Shown: positions 1 through 12,475 of the stretch, one piece after another
Numbering within the stretch: the first letter of the stretch is position 1
How the letters are laid out: every line of letters starts with the position of its first letter
Source: Gordius sp. MW1
Taxonomy: Eukaryota; Nematomorpha; Gordioida; Gordea; Gordiidae
Assembly (NCBI GenBank): GCA_964036665.1
Contig: OZ038531.1
Location: forward strand, 8,866,168 to 8,930,167
DNA: 64,000 nucleotides
Direction of reading: 5' to 3'
Made by a program: the position numbers and the translations under genes
The notes under the pieces: model-generated
The model's database searches: none
Told to the model about the DNA's origin: nothing
What the model saw: only the letters and a program-made list of their open reading frames with translations

Positions 1-587
1 ATGAAGTTATTGACCCTCGCATTAATCTAAAAATTGCTGCCATTTTAAGCGCAAACACTTGATAAATGGTAAAAAGGGGGTGCTGACAAATATATTGAGT
101 AATTTATTGAGTCTTAACTGGCACGCCATATTAAATATAAAGCGGGATTTATCCAGGACTCAAGCTCCGTCTAAAAGACCGGAACAGTAATTTATTGAAT
201 ATCACTTTAACAAAAGCAAATGGTTTTCTTAATGAAACAGGCTCTGTTTAAGGTAGCTTAGCACGACAAGTAATAAATGCTTTTATAATAGGTGTGTTTA
301 TACAATATATACATTAATGATATTAGCTAAGCTAGGGTGTTGCGATTTTTGGAGACGGGACGGGGGGGGGGAAATGAGCCCTAATTAGTTGCTAAGTGTT
401 TTGAACGACGGGATATTACCATTTGAACATGGTGGTAGGATACATTTATCATAAGATTATAAATATAAAGTATTGCCTTTTTGCTTACATTTTAATAAAT
501 CGTTCCACACACACACTCTGACTTCAATGCTCGTTCGAGAAATATAATACGAGAGATCTTTGGAGAGTCCCATTGCATTGGAAAAAT
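1..587. other. AT-rich non-coding DNA
   Basis: No coding region with family resemblance or splice structure is visible. There is a short G run near 361-372 and nothing else of note before the hAT element begins. Confidence 0.6.
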
Positions 588-1407
588 ATTACTATCAGAG
601 GTCAGATTTGTTAGGAATTTTCTGCCCGAACCCGGCCCGGTTTAATTATCTAACCTCATTGCCCGCCCGAGCCCGCCCGAACCCTTCTGGTGTCCGCCCG
701 AGCCCGCCCGAAACATTAATGCTGCCCGAAATGCCCGGCCCGAAATATTAAATTTGCCTGTTGGGCCCGAAATTTTGCTACCTCAAATTCTTTCAATATT
801 TAAGAGTCGAATGATTTTTTTAAATGAAACTTTTGTACTTTAATTTTAATCATAATTGGTTAAAAAACTAGTATTTGGTCTTTCTAAAATATTTGAGCTT
901 TGCGATAGCGATGAGTGATAAGGGAATAACAAAGGCGAATTGGAGAAGCCTTGTTAAATCATTTGTTAAAAAAATTAAATGATATTATAATGAAACTTAA
1001 CACTTTCAGGCGTTGTATCAATTTGGGCGTGACGATTTTGTACTATGTATAGACGGCACATGCGAATTACGAACAATGAAAGGGCTGCATAAATATAAAT
1101 ATTTTAATCCTTTCCACCTAGCTAGAAACTTGATGGAAATAAAGGGGTTCTGGCACAAATTGTAAAAATAACTTGGGGACGGATGGCGATTTTTTAGCAT
1201 TTTCATATGCAATTTAATGAAAAGTAAAATACACTATCTAAAAAATCTCATTAAGCCCGAATTGCCCGAATCCTATCTTCTTGTGCCCGCCCGAGCCCGC
1301 CCGAAAATAAAATTTAAGAAAGTTGCCCGGCCCGACCCGGCCCACGGGCCGGGCCGGGTCTGTTCGGGCAGCGGGTCGGGCCGGGCAATCTGATCTCTGA
1401 TTACTAT
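588..1407. mobile_element. GC-rich-ended hAT-type MITE with perfect 8-bp TSD
   Basis: The element proper is 596-1399 (804 bp). It starts CAGAGGTCAGATT and ends in the inverted form AATCTGATCTCTG. Both sides carry the identical 8-bp duplication ATTACTAT (588-595 and 1400-1407), the hallmark of hAT transposition. Just inside the ends are runs of GCCCGAACCCGG-type sequence in opposite orientations, which could form a GC-rich stem. The interior is AT-rich and no intact transposase is visible, so it is non-autonomous. A longer relative lies at 28502-29767. Confidence 0.9.
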
Positions 1408-1787
1408 TTTATGATACAAAACAAAATGTATATAAACACTTTAATGAGTGGGCAATAAGGTCGCTAAACAAATCTCATATGTTATTTATTAGGTGTTGCT
1501 CTATTTATACAGTTTTTTATTATTACTATAAGCAAGCTGCTGATTTAGATTTCTGACAACCTTTTTTAATAAACATTATCATTAATAACTAATTTTAATA
1601 GAAACAAGTGCTTAGTGCTTTCAATTTGAAAAGACATCGTCCCCAATATAATTAACACATTTTGATAAACAATAAATTATTAAAAATAAAAAATTTGTTT
1701 AAATATGTTTATTTGTAATGACATTATAATACATTTTACATCTACCCGCAACATTATCTAAAGCTAAACTGTTAAGCTTAAGTTATA

Positions 1788-1978
1788 AACATGCCCATGG
1801 GCGTACCCAGGGAAGGGGGCATTTTTTTTGCTCACCGGAGAATTTATGGATAGTGAAGGACCTTTTTTTTTGCTCGCCGGAAAATTTGTGAATAGTCAAG
1901 CAAAAAAATTTTGTTAAAAATAATCTGCCCCCCCCCCCCCCCCCTAATTTAAAACCTAAGTACGCCCATGAACATGCC
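1788..1978. mobile_element. Poly-C/G MITE, CATGGGCGTA family, 8-bp TSD
   Basis: The element is 1796-1970 (175 bp). It begins CATGGGCGTACCCAGG and ends TACGCCCATG, and is flanked by perfect 8-bp repeats AACATGCC (1788-1795, 1971-1978). It contains a run of about 18 C near the right end. The 8-bp duplication points to hAT-type mobilisation. Relatives are at 4472, 36008 and 36926. Confidence 0.85.
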
Positions 1979-4463
1979 ATTATTACAAACGGCTTTTAGT
2001 TCTAATTTTTCATCATATCTACGAAAACAAAAGAAATTAATAATCTAACCTTTAAAAAATTTCTTAGAAACATTTTTATAATTATATTAAAATTGAAACT
2101 TAAACTTTGACAATTAAAATTTTAAATTCGCCTCATTTAAAAACTTACAAAGTTCATCACATAGAGACAATTTAGTTCATTTTATTAAGTTGTATTTGTG
2201 TTAATACATTTTATTAATGCAAGTTAAGCTCTATATAAAATAAAGCTGGATTGAAGGTTGTAGCACAAATTTAGATTAATAACGGGAAAATTGCCAAGTA
2301 GCGGGATCGAAAGAATATTAATGTTTTTAAGAAATATTGACAAATTTTTTAAAAGTTTAAAAAGAGCTGTCACAAACCTATAAATAAACATATTAAGAAC
2401 GTTTATGACTTAATATCACGTTTATAATGGCAGAGATATATTTACCCAAAAATATTTAATGTTTTCGGCTAAATAGAAAAATTAGAGCAACATTGAAGAC
2501 AGTAAAGTTTACTGTCAAACACGTTGACAAACTAGCAAGTCAGGCTAGATTCAAAAAAAATCAGCATCTTTGCCACCTTCACGGTTTGTGTCAGAAGTTT
2601 GGTTTTAAGTTGTTGAACGATTTCAGGAGGGGGGGGGGCGGTTAAAAATGTTAAAGTTAAAATTTTCATTTTACATATAAAGAAATAGAAATCGATCGGG
2701 GGTTTTCCTAAAAGGTGTATTGGTATATTTACAAATTATGGAATATCTACATTGATCCTCAAAATGTATCGTTAAGAATTTAAATAGAAGCAATCTACTT
2801 AGTAACTCGTCAAAATCTATGTTTGCTTCCACTACTTTCATTCTGTCGATGATAATAGTCGATAAATTAACTTTTAAATAGGAGTCGTCAGAGAGGACTT
2901 TTATGACCACATTGTTGACCATTAGAGTTTAATGCAATGAAACAGTAATTAATCGTTGACAAGCTTTAAGTGTCTTCAAGGTTAGAGGCAATTCCTAAAC
3001 AAAACACCCCAAGTTCATAAATAATTGCTCATTTTATGTCTCCTCGCACCCTTAACGCCGCTTAAAAGCTAACCACCGTCAATTTGAGGGTGAGAAACAC
3101 AATGGTTCTAATAAAATACCTCACCATTAAACGGATTTGAGCAACCTCTATAATTGACTCCACACTCTCCCAAGGTAGGTTTGGTAGTTTAATTTTAATA
3201 AGTCTTATCTCTGATCCCTCGCATAAAGGCTCCAAAGTATTTAGCGCGCGCGCGCCCCTTTTAAAAATACGCTGCGCATTGGGGTTATCTCAGGTAATGA
3301 TCTTAAAATGGGGACTCGTCCTCCCCTCTTATGTTATGACCTCAGGAGATGTTAGTTAAAATTTGATATAACAATTAATAAATAAATTGCCAGTACGGAG
3401 CTTGTTTTGTTACAGTTGGAGCATCTAAGTTTTTGTTTGGGCTAAAAATAAAGTTTAAAACAACTAAAAGGTGTTAATGCGCAAATAACAATCAGATGAG
3501 ATAGTACTACGTACGGCCGCTAGTCAAATATTAAACTTGTGAACGGGACACTTAAAGGCTTCACAATGAGAGGTGTTTAATCTAATTACCAGTATTATTG
3601 TTCGTTGTATGAACAATACGTTCATCTTCCATCACAATAAAAGATTTATATCTTATCTTTAAAGATCCAAAATTAATTAATATATAGTGGTGATACTTCC
3701 AGATATTTACCATTAAAAATTATGTGAATGAAAAGCGATATAATCTATATAGTTCAAATTACCTATACAAACAAGGGTGGGGTAGATCAAAATGGTATTT
3801 AATATAAATTAAAAGATACAATTATTTTTTCCTATTTACTGGGAATAAAAAAATCTTTAAACAACCTGTATTACTTTATACCATAGTAAACTCTATTATT
3901 ATTATAGATGTGTTAAATTGTTCGTATGAATAGCATTTTGTACCTGCTAAGTTATTCTAAAACTCATTGCAATCTTTAAAAAATAGTGTCAATTCAGTAT
4001 ATTTGATCTGTTCAAAATATTCTGCATTTTAGAAAGGATCCTCAACACAACATTGGTGCAGGATTTAAAGCGTCTTAACACATCTCAAATAAGTCATAAT
4101 ACTCCAGAGAATAACTAACCTACATTAATTTTTAACAATTGCGGTTTAAAGACCTTGACGTGACTGGGTGGGGAAACGAAGCTAGTTATTAAAGAGAGAC
4201 AAAATCGAAATTATAATCGTTGTTTACACTCAATTTAATCTAATTAACTATAATTATTATGGCACATTTGAGACACATTTTCTTAAGTGTGCATCATGCT
4301 TATGCCTTTTTTGTCACATTAAAATGGTTATGGGAGGGAAGACCTATTTTACTGTGTATACTATTTATGACACATCTAGATAGTAATGTAATTGACGTGT
4401 CATTTAGCTCAAATGGAAACTAACTTCTTAGTTATCGCACACTTCTTAATGATACCTTCATTG
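1979..4463. other. AT-rich non-coding DNA
   Basis: No gene supported. It holds a G9 run near 2629, a short GC alternation near 3244, and otherwise AT-rich unique-looking sequence. Short open frames here have no recognisable features. Confidence 0.5.
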
Positions 4464-4736
4464 ACTGATGCCAGTGGCGTAAATGACGGGGAGGGGGGGG
4501 GGGAACGGGAAATCCCCCCCCCCCCTAAAAAAATTATTTTAGATCTAAAGTTTATATTTTATAGTTGTGCAACGTAACTGACTAAGTAAGACACTTATTA
4601 ATTATTATGAATGACTTTCTTTATGTTTTATACCAGATTTTATAATTTTGATGTTGAAATAAAAATGTTATAGGAAAATTTTTAAAAATTCCCCCCCCCC
4701 CCAGGAGAAAATCCTGGCTACGCGCCTGACTGATGC
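4464..4736. mobile_element. Poly-G/C MITE, CAGTGGCGTA end, 8-bp TSD
   Basis: The element is 4472-4728 (257 bp). It starts CAGTGGCGTA and ends TGGCTACGCGCCTG, and is flanked by perfect 8-bp repeats ACTGATGC (4464-4471, 4729-4736). G runs near the left end and C runs near both ends could pair. There is no coding capacity. It is the same general family as the element at 1796, with more diverged tips. Confidence 0.85.
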
Positions 4737-7700
4737 AATTTGCAAGAATAATGTAAAAGAATATTTAACATAAAAAATATGGATTGTATTAACTAATTAA
4801 TAATTTAAAGTCCAATGTAAATTTAACAAAACCCTATCACAAGCTCATGGTATAAAATAAAACAATAAAAAGGTAGTTTTTTATGTAATTTTTGACCTAT
4901 TAATAGTAATCCTTCGCAAAATATCTAGTCATTTTATAACAAAATACTAGTTGTAAATAATTTTTTATCACTATTTTTTAACGGATGATAACATTTCATA
5001 ATATAAATACGAAATTCTGATGTTAGTTACAATAAAATAATTATTAAATTAGATGGTTTTATTGACGATTTCATTATGATGACTAAATTTAAAAAGCGTG
5101 CACTGTTTAAATTTTAAAGTTTGAAATAGATCGCTGTTGTCTAACTTAATATAGGTATACTCATAATATTTAAAAATTAGCGCTCTTTAATTTAACTTGG
5201 AAAACAACCTTCTAAACTTCTCAATTTTACGTAATGATTCACATAGTAAGGGCGCAAAATTCGAATTTGGGACAAGACTAAAATATAATTTTGATTAAAA
5301 CCCTTTGATGTTTAACATATTTAGTCTATGCTGTAGCCTCAAACAATGCTTGAAAGAATAGGTAGAATAGTAATTACATAAATTAATAATTACCAAGAAA
5401 AGACTTAATTCATTCTTCACACTAGGAGCGAGCGTCAAGGGAATCGAATATAGACAAATTAAAAGTGTTAAACGTATAAAATGAGCGGCATCTTTTATTT
5501 CAAGTAGCTGCAAAAGGGAGTTGGTTTTTCCTGAGGCCCTAACTTGATAGAAATTAGTAAATGTCACTTGTAAAACCACTTTTTTGTCCTTATTAAAAAA
5601 GGGTCGACATACTATACAATTATAAATTCAGTAAATTCTTATTAAATTTACTCAAATGCCTATCAGGGTACATCGATAGTTGATTATTTGTAAACGTAAT
5701 ATTTTTTAAATATTCCTTTTATTGACATCTATAAGTGTAAATACACAAATTTCAAATTAAATTCAAAATTTAGAATAAAATTAGATATTAATTTATATGT
5801 TTATTTAAAATTCCCTACGGATCGACTCTAAGTTTAATTATTGGTTGCATTGCTGAACGAATTTATTACGTCGGAGTAAATGCTTAATTTTTCGAAGTGT
5901 TTCTAACATTAATGGACCATAAATTTTAATGACTTTTCCTCATTAAGTCAAATGAATATCATCCCATTTAACATCTGGTTAATTTAACAATTGGTTACAT
6001 TACATAAAGAGCAGCTTTTAGCAATGACACTAAAACATTTATGGTATTTAGTAAATTATTGCTGAAAGATTTCGGTCTCATCTTGATACATCGAGGAGAG
6101 GACAAAGAGGGTAAATTTGATGTGGAATAATAATAATAATAATAAGGTTAAGGAGTATATCAAAATGAAAGGAAAAGTTTTGTTTCGTATACATAATTTC
6201 AATCAACCACATATAATATTTGACTTATGTCTGTTATTAATGCACTTAGTGGCCATTACTTTTAAGGTTTTTAAGGACATTTAATTATAAGTGGATATAT
6301 GACCTGACTATTTACCACAAGTTGCAATTTGGGAGGATCAAATGCATTGTTTCATGTGATGATGTGTAGGTGTAAATTACTATCACTTTGTTATATGTAT
6401 TAGACTGAGCGGTGTTGCGAGGATTTATAGCATTGTGGCCAAAACATTTTGCATTAATGTATAATTAAATATTAATATGCAAAATAGATTTTAATTTGTT
6501 AGTACCCCACTCTTTCGTGCACCCTAATATATGTAAATAGGGGACTTAACGTTGCATTAACATTTAGCAGGTTTACTATATCATAGGTCGATAGACTTTT
6601 TATCGTTTGAAAATTGGATTTGGATGTAATACACTTTTTAATGGGCAGTTCTCCATGGTTAATCTTCTAATTTGTTAGAACTATTTGTTATAAACAGCAA
6701 TGCTCACTTACTTAGATATGATATCTAAACTATTTTTAAAGCTCTTATAAGCTTTGTATTTTATAACGATTTTCATTTTAACTTAATATTTAAGTTCATA
6801 ATATCATCAATGCCAAAGATAGCCGTCTAAAAATCTATATGTTATTTATTATTAATTTGACTAATAGCAAATACTTTAGACTGTTCGATCCTCATTAATT
6901 AATCAGTCTATGATAAGAAAATGCTTAGGCTTAAAAAGTAAAATAGTGATAACATGATGACATTCTAATTCTTTATTTTCAAATAAACTTACTTTCTATT
7001 ACTTTCGTTTAGCTTAACTATTGCATTTTAATATAAACATCATAAAGCTCTAAAAATAAAATCTTTTGTTATAACTATATTTTCATAATTATACCTGGTA
7101 TTTCGAAGGTTTGAAAACTCGGTGTATAAATTATAAGATGCGATTTGATTTGCAATGATCCAGTATTTATTAAAAAGGCCATTCCTCTTAGACAACCTTA
7201 TTATTTAATAAAAATTGGCCTAGGTAAGAACTTTAATAATCGCAAAAGTGCCGCTGCTACGTCTGAAATTTTAAAGTCCACCTTGCTTATGGCAGGACCA
7301 GTCGATATAAAAATGATAATTATAATATATCTATTAATAAATTGAATCATAGAAGAAAGAAATTATATAATAAGCTTAAATGTTACAATTTAGAAAAAGA
7401 TTAGCCGTTTACTGCTTTTGATTAATTATCGATATAAAAATAGGTTACATTCTAACTTTTACAAATTTATCTTATATGCTTTAATAGATATTAATCATTG
7501 ACAAATGTAATTTAATGTGAAAACATTGATTATGGAAGAATGATATTAACAAATTTGCCTCTAAAATATGGTTTATTTTAAGGGAATTTAGAATAATTTA
7601 TGAATATTTTATTAGTCTACGGGGGAAGGCCTGTTATGCCACGTTAATTTCCATTTTCCTTATAATAGAATGACCCTTAAATTTCATTGATTATACTATT

Positions 7701-10057
7701 ACCATCCAATCATGCTTCAAATATTTTATCACTTAAAGATGGAAAATTTGTGCTATTTATTGGTGAGGTGGGACAACACATTTTAATAATATAGGTAGGG
7801 CCAAATCTTTTTAAATTCCTTTGGGCGCTAAATATAAATAGATTTGTACCAAATTATAATAATGTTATAATACATTAGCAAATTGAAAAATCTAGGCACT
7901 TAATTGTTTGTAATTGAGATCTGCACGGGCCGGGCACGCGTAGACGAGCTTTTAAAATGAAAAGATTTAACCTACCGGTCTCGGGCAGATCAGAGAAGTT
8001 TCATAGCGGGTATGATAGGGCTTAAAATTCTGTAAACGGTTTTGGAGTTTATATTAAATTTAGAGCGCGAAGGGGCTTTTAGAGAATAGATTCACAAAAA
8101 TGGATTCTTAGTAATTAAAACCTAAAATATTATGACATAATAAAATTTGATTACTTTAATCCGTATTTGATTATGGGAGTATTTATATTTGTTTAATTAT
8201 TTATTTAGGAACATTCTTGCATATCACGTTCATTCAATTTGTATTTCGTGCTATATTAATTTTAAAATGTGCTCATATTCATATTGAAAATGGCTACAAT
8301 TTTACATTACTTTTTAAAATAGGACCTTCGGGCCTAGCTGCCGTTAAGGGCTCCGCCCCCGAACCCCTGCTTAGCCAAACACATTGCCCACTTCACATAT
8401 CTCTGGTCTAAATTATCAACAAAGCACATTTTCTATGCAATTTATGATTAAATCGGAAGGAGCATGGTGGAGAATTTGATATTGGAAAAGGCTAAGGGTT
8501 GAACGTGGGGTAAATTCATGCCCGACTTGTGTGCAGTCCGGAATGCAGGGACAGCTGCTATTGTTAGCTAATTCGCCCTTAACACCACCCTGGGGGCTCC
8601 GTTTATACAAAAAATAATATTCAAATCACACTTTGGCAAATGGGCATTTTTCCAGTGCTCCGTAGCGAGCTGACGGTCAATTATTAATGATATTAACAAA
8701 AACACGTTGAAAATTGTGATATGCTATTGGGCCGAAAATATTAAAATGCTTTAGGGTCGGGTTCGCGTTTTAAAAAAATGTCGGGTCTAAAGCTATAAAT
8801 AGCCCATCTGTGGAAGCAATGGCCTTTGTAGGGAGGAGGTGCGGTGATACGCGGGAAAGAAACTCTATAGGGGCATGACACTTTAAACATGCTAGTTGTT
8901 GCAGCGACATGCAATAGCTCCATTATTGCCTGTACCGACGGCGCATTGGTCAGCAGTCAGTAGACGGGCAAAAAGCGAATAAATAACATATATAAAATTT
9001 TTTTGACAATAGGGAGACGAGATTGGCGGTAGATGCTTCGATGTTGGGAGCCGGCGGAGTATTGTTAAATTTATAAGAAAGGGTTTAGAGGCCAGTTTTA
9101 TATTTTCCCCGGAAGTTAAGGGACTGTGAAGTGTGGATAGAACATGTTTGGACAAGGCAGATATGGAAATTTTACTTATTTTAGCCTAATCCATTTAAAT
9201 ATACCCTCTAACACTATCTTTACATCTATTCTACATAATATTTCTAAATGTATTTTTCTAAAGTTAATTATCAGGATGTATAGAAGCATGGGGCAAATGT
9301 TTAGTTGCAAAGGTCGCAATTCAATATAAAAAATATATTTCTCAGTGAAAACAATCGCGATTTCGCAATAACATTACGTACAGAAATATAACTTAAAAAC
9401 TGTATTTTCCATTTGTTCGCATAAAATTATATACAGAGAGATAACATAATAACTGTTTTTCCATTTCGATTGAAACATTTTAACGGTCGCGGATTTAAAG
9501 AGTTGATATTGATGTGGTAAAATTTGTAGATTGGTCTTAAATGTATGATTTTGTGTACTCACTCCTTTTCTTTGAAAAAAAAAAAAAGTAAAAAAAAAAA
9601 ATATATATATATATATAAAGGGGAGGTGAAGTGAGGATTTTATTTAGTTATGAAAAGATAATATAACCATTGTAGTTCCTCCGTATCATATATGTGTTGG
9701 TTGTATTAGTTCGATTTGATATTTGAATTTCATTTTTTATATATTTGTATTCGCATTTTTTTTATTTATATTGATTTTTGTATTTGTATTCATTCTCATT
9801 GTTCGCGTAGCTGTAGATGTGTTATGGATTTAAGTCGGCTACGAATTTGTTACGTCAAATTTGAAATATCGTAATTGTGTCGCAATCTTTATACGGGAAA
9901 TTTGAGTGTGAGATTGTAGAGGATGTTATTGTTTTATTTTTGAATCGCGCACAATTATTCGTATGTATGTATTTTTGAAGGTGCCTGTAAGGGGTTGGCA
10001 CCGACGTAAAGGGTTAAGCGCTTATGAGTTATATGTATCGATGCGGTGTCTCTGTTA
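4737..10057. other. Long AT-rich gene-free stretch
   Basis: No gene or intact element is supported in this 5.3 kb. Small items are a (TAA)n tract near 6128-6145, an A-rich plus (AT)n microsatellite at about 9576-9618, and a GC-richer patch near 8330-9100 without a convincing reading frame. An unannotated host exon cannot be excluded. Confidence 0.45.
9576..9618. repeat. Poly-A / (AT)n microsatellite
   Basis: Two A runs separated by GT are followed by about eight AT dinucleotides. Confidence 0.8.
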
Positions 10058-11655
10058 TCTATATATATAAAGTAAAGTGTATATATGTATGTATATATGT
10101 ATATATGTATGTAAGGGCTAATCTCTGAAACTACCGGCCCGATTCGCGCGAAAATTTACCCCTAGGTTCCCAGGGCGGCCAGGGGTAAAATAGCTTTTTC
10201 AGAATCCTAAAATTCCTTTTAATTTTCGAGATATTGGGTTTTATGCGTTTTGACGTTCAATAAAATGTCAATCAAACGCACCTCCTCGCGTTCGTCGAAA
10301 ATTTGAATATACAGACAGTTCTGTAGTAAAAGTGTATCACTTATAGTAGTTTGTAAAACGTAATCTTTTCTTAACGGTGACAACTTAAATTTTATGAATT
10401 AAATTCCTTAAACGTCATCTTTTCTTAACAGTGACAATATAAAATTTATGAATTAAATTTCTTAAACGTCATCTTTTCTTAACGGTGACAAGACAACATA
10501 AAATTTATGAATTAAATTTCTTAAACGTCATCTTTTCTTAACGGTGACAACATAAAATTTATGAATTAACCTGAAATAAATAAAATTATAGATTATTTGA
10601 GAAAATATATAGGTGAAGAAGATGAATTTTTCTCATTATCATTTAATGAGATATTTTAAATGAGAAAGATGAAAGTATATATAATTTAAATGTAATATAA
10701 AATATCTCCAAAGTTGATTATTCTGAGTAAATGCTATTTATATATAAATGTCATTATTTATCTATCATTAATTTTTATTAAATGAGATATTTAAATGAGA
10801 ATAAATTCTGAAACTACCGGCCCGATTCGCGCGAAACTTTACCCGTAGGTTCTCAGGGCGGCCAGGTGTAAAATAGTTTTTTCAGATTGCTAAAATTCCT
10901 TTTAGTTTTAAAAATATCGGACATTTCTCGGCCTTTTGGTTTTAAAAAAGGGCTAAATTCTGAAACTACCGGTCCGATTCGCGCGAAAATTAAGCCGTAG
11001 ATGCCCAGATAGGCCAGGGGTAAAATAGCTTTTTCAGATTCCTAAAATACCTTTTTGTTTTAAAAATATCTGACATTTCCCGTCCAGTTTCATTTATAGC
11101 AGCATATACAATAATGACGTCATACATACAAAGCTGAAGTTTTCTCGAATTAGATATTTAAAAGTATAATAAAAATGTTACAGTATACGGTTAAAATTAT
11201 TGGGGTTTAACAGACTATTTAAATTAAATAAATAAAATTTAAATATACAGTTTTTGTCATTATTATCACGTGGTCGATCATAAAAGCATATTTTTAATAA
11301 TTATCCATCCTTCAATTAATTAATTTATTATATTAAAGAAAATTGTATTTCAATTAAATCAGCAAACTAGAAAAATAAAATAATGGTATTATTGTATAAT
11401 AAGTAACAGCATTAATAAGCAATTTTTTCAAAAACATTTAATTTTAGTCGGATTTGATAACTAAAACAGAATTTGCATTTGGTTTGTCTTATATAAATAT
11501 ATACTAAAAATAGTGGGTTCATAAAATCATTCGGACCTTTCACATTATAAATTATTTCATATATGACCCCATTTTAGATAAGTCTTATTAATAGCTTATA
11601 CTTAATTAACCACTTAAGGACTGAGCCAAAGCAACGCTTGGCCGGGCACAGCTAG
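10058..11655 (+). mobile_element. Non-autonomous Helitron
   Basis: The 5' end is TCTATATATATAAAG preceded by A (10057). The 3' end is CTAG (11652-11655) followed by T, so the element sits between A and T as Helitrons do. Just upstream of the 3' tip is a hairpin, with stem GCCAA(A)GC pairing with GCTTGGC. The 1598-bp element has no Rep/helicase ORF. It contains a 63-bp minisatellite (10355-10566). A subterminal 5' module containing ACTACCGGCCCGATTCGCGC occurs three times (about 10131, 10813, 10964). A reverse-strand fragment of this module lies at about 42700-42840. Confidence 0.85.
10355..10566. repeat. 63-bp minisatellite inside Helitron
   Basis: About 3.5 copies of a roughly 63-bp unit built around TCTTTTCTTAACGGTGACAA and AAATTTATGAATTAAAT. 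Copies differ by single bases and by one short insertion (GACAA). Confidence 0.85.
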
Positions 11656-12307
11656 TAATATTATAAATAAAAGATAAGGTGCGGTAGATGTGAGCAAATA
11701 AAAAAGGGGAATAAAAAAGGGGAATAAAAAAGGGAGGCGTCGTCTATGTGAATGATAAGTTCGGGAAGGGGGAGGCTAAATTACGATTGGATTAACGATT
11801 AAAACCGATTTCCTAAAAAGTTTATCATATACTATTTACCAACATGATGCAAAATAATCAAAACATGATGATTTGATGCTAGAACGAAATCAATTTACAA
11901 TCTTAACCAGGGCATTTAGGCGTTACCTAATGTCATCCCCTGCGATTTTGCTTACTAACAATGAATGTTAAATTAATCCTAAACTTACCCAATGAAGCTT
12001 ACTTTTGGGACATTTTGATTCTTATATTATAGACACGTAATAATACATAAATCTATTTAATGAAATTGCGAAATTTTGTCATCTTTTAGTGTTCATTCGT
12101 GTACTCAACCATAATGGAATGATAATATATATATTGGAATAATTTATTAGTTATTCGATGGCAATATAAATTAACGTACATATAATAAATAACAGGAATA
12201 AATAAATTTTGTTTTAAAATGTGTCTATATTATATATAACTAAATCAGCAATATAACAATTAATATAACAAAATTATAAATAATAACATAAGGGCTATTG
12301 TTGTTTT
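11656..12307. other. AT-rich downstream flank of WDR76-like gene
   Basis: Non-coding. It includes a short GGGGAATAAAAAA repeat at about 11699-11735. It lies 3' of the WDR76-like stop codon (minus strand), so 12200-12307 may hold its 3' UTR. No polyadenylation site is assigned. Confidence 0.4.
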
Positions 12308-12475
12308 TCACATAGGGTGTTCTGAGAGATCTGAAAACAAGAAAACTTTTCCGGCTGAATTTGCTCCTGCTAGGGCGTTTAGAGTTGGATGGAAAACGTT
12401 TAGGGATGTGATAGAATCCAAGTATTTTGAGGTTAGACGTGCGACCAAATCCCCAGCTCCCGAATATATTTGAAT
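12308..12475 (-). CDS. WDR76: WDR76-like terminal exon
   Basis: 168 bp including the TGA stop at 12308-12310, acceptor TGTGGAAAG, phase 0. It begins [10 protein letters not shown], continuing PRQ of the exon ending at 32736, and ends [13 protein letters not shown] plus a short tail. The codon-level continuation of a conserved motif across the 20-kb gap is the evidence that these exons belong together. The larger open frame extending to 12580 is intron read-through. Confidence 0.85.
   Translation of the reverse strand: MQIYSGAGDLVARLTSKYLDSITSLNVFHPTLNALAGANSAGKVFLFSDLSEHPM

Noticed and set aside
2671-2922. 83-codon minus-strand ORF
   Set aside because: AT-rich composition, no recognisable motif, no splice or context support.
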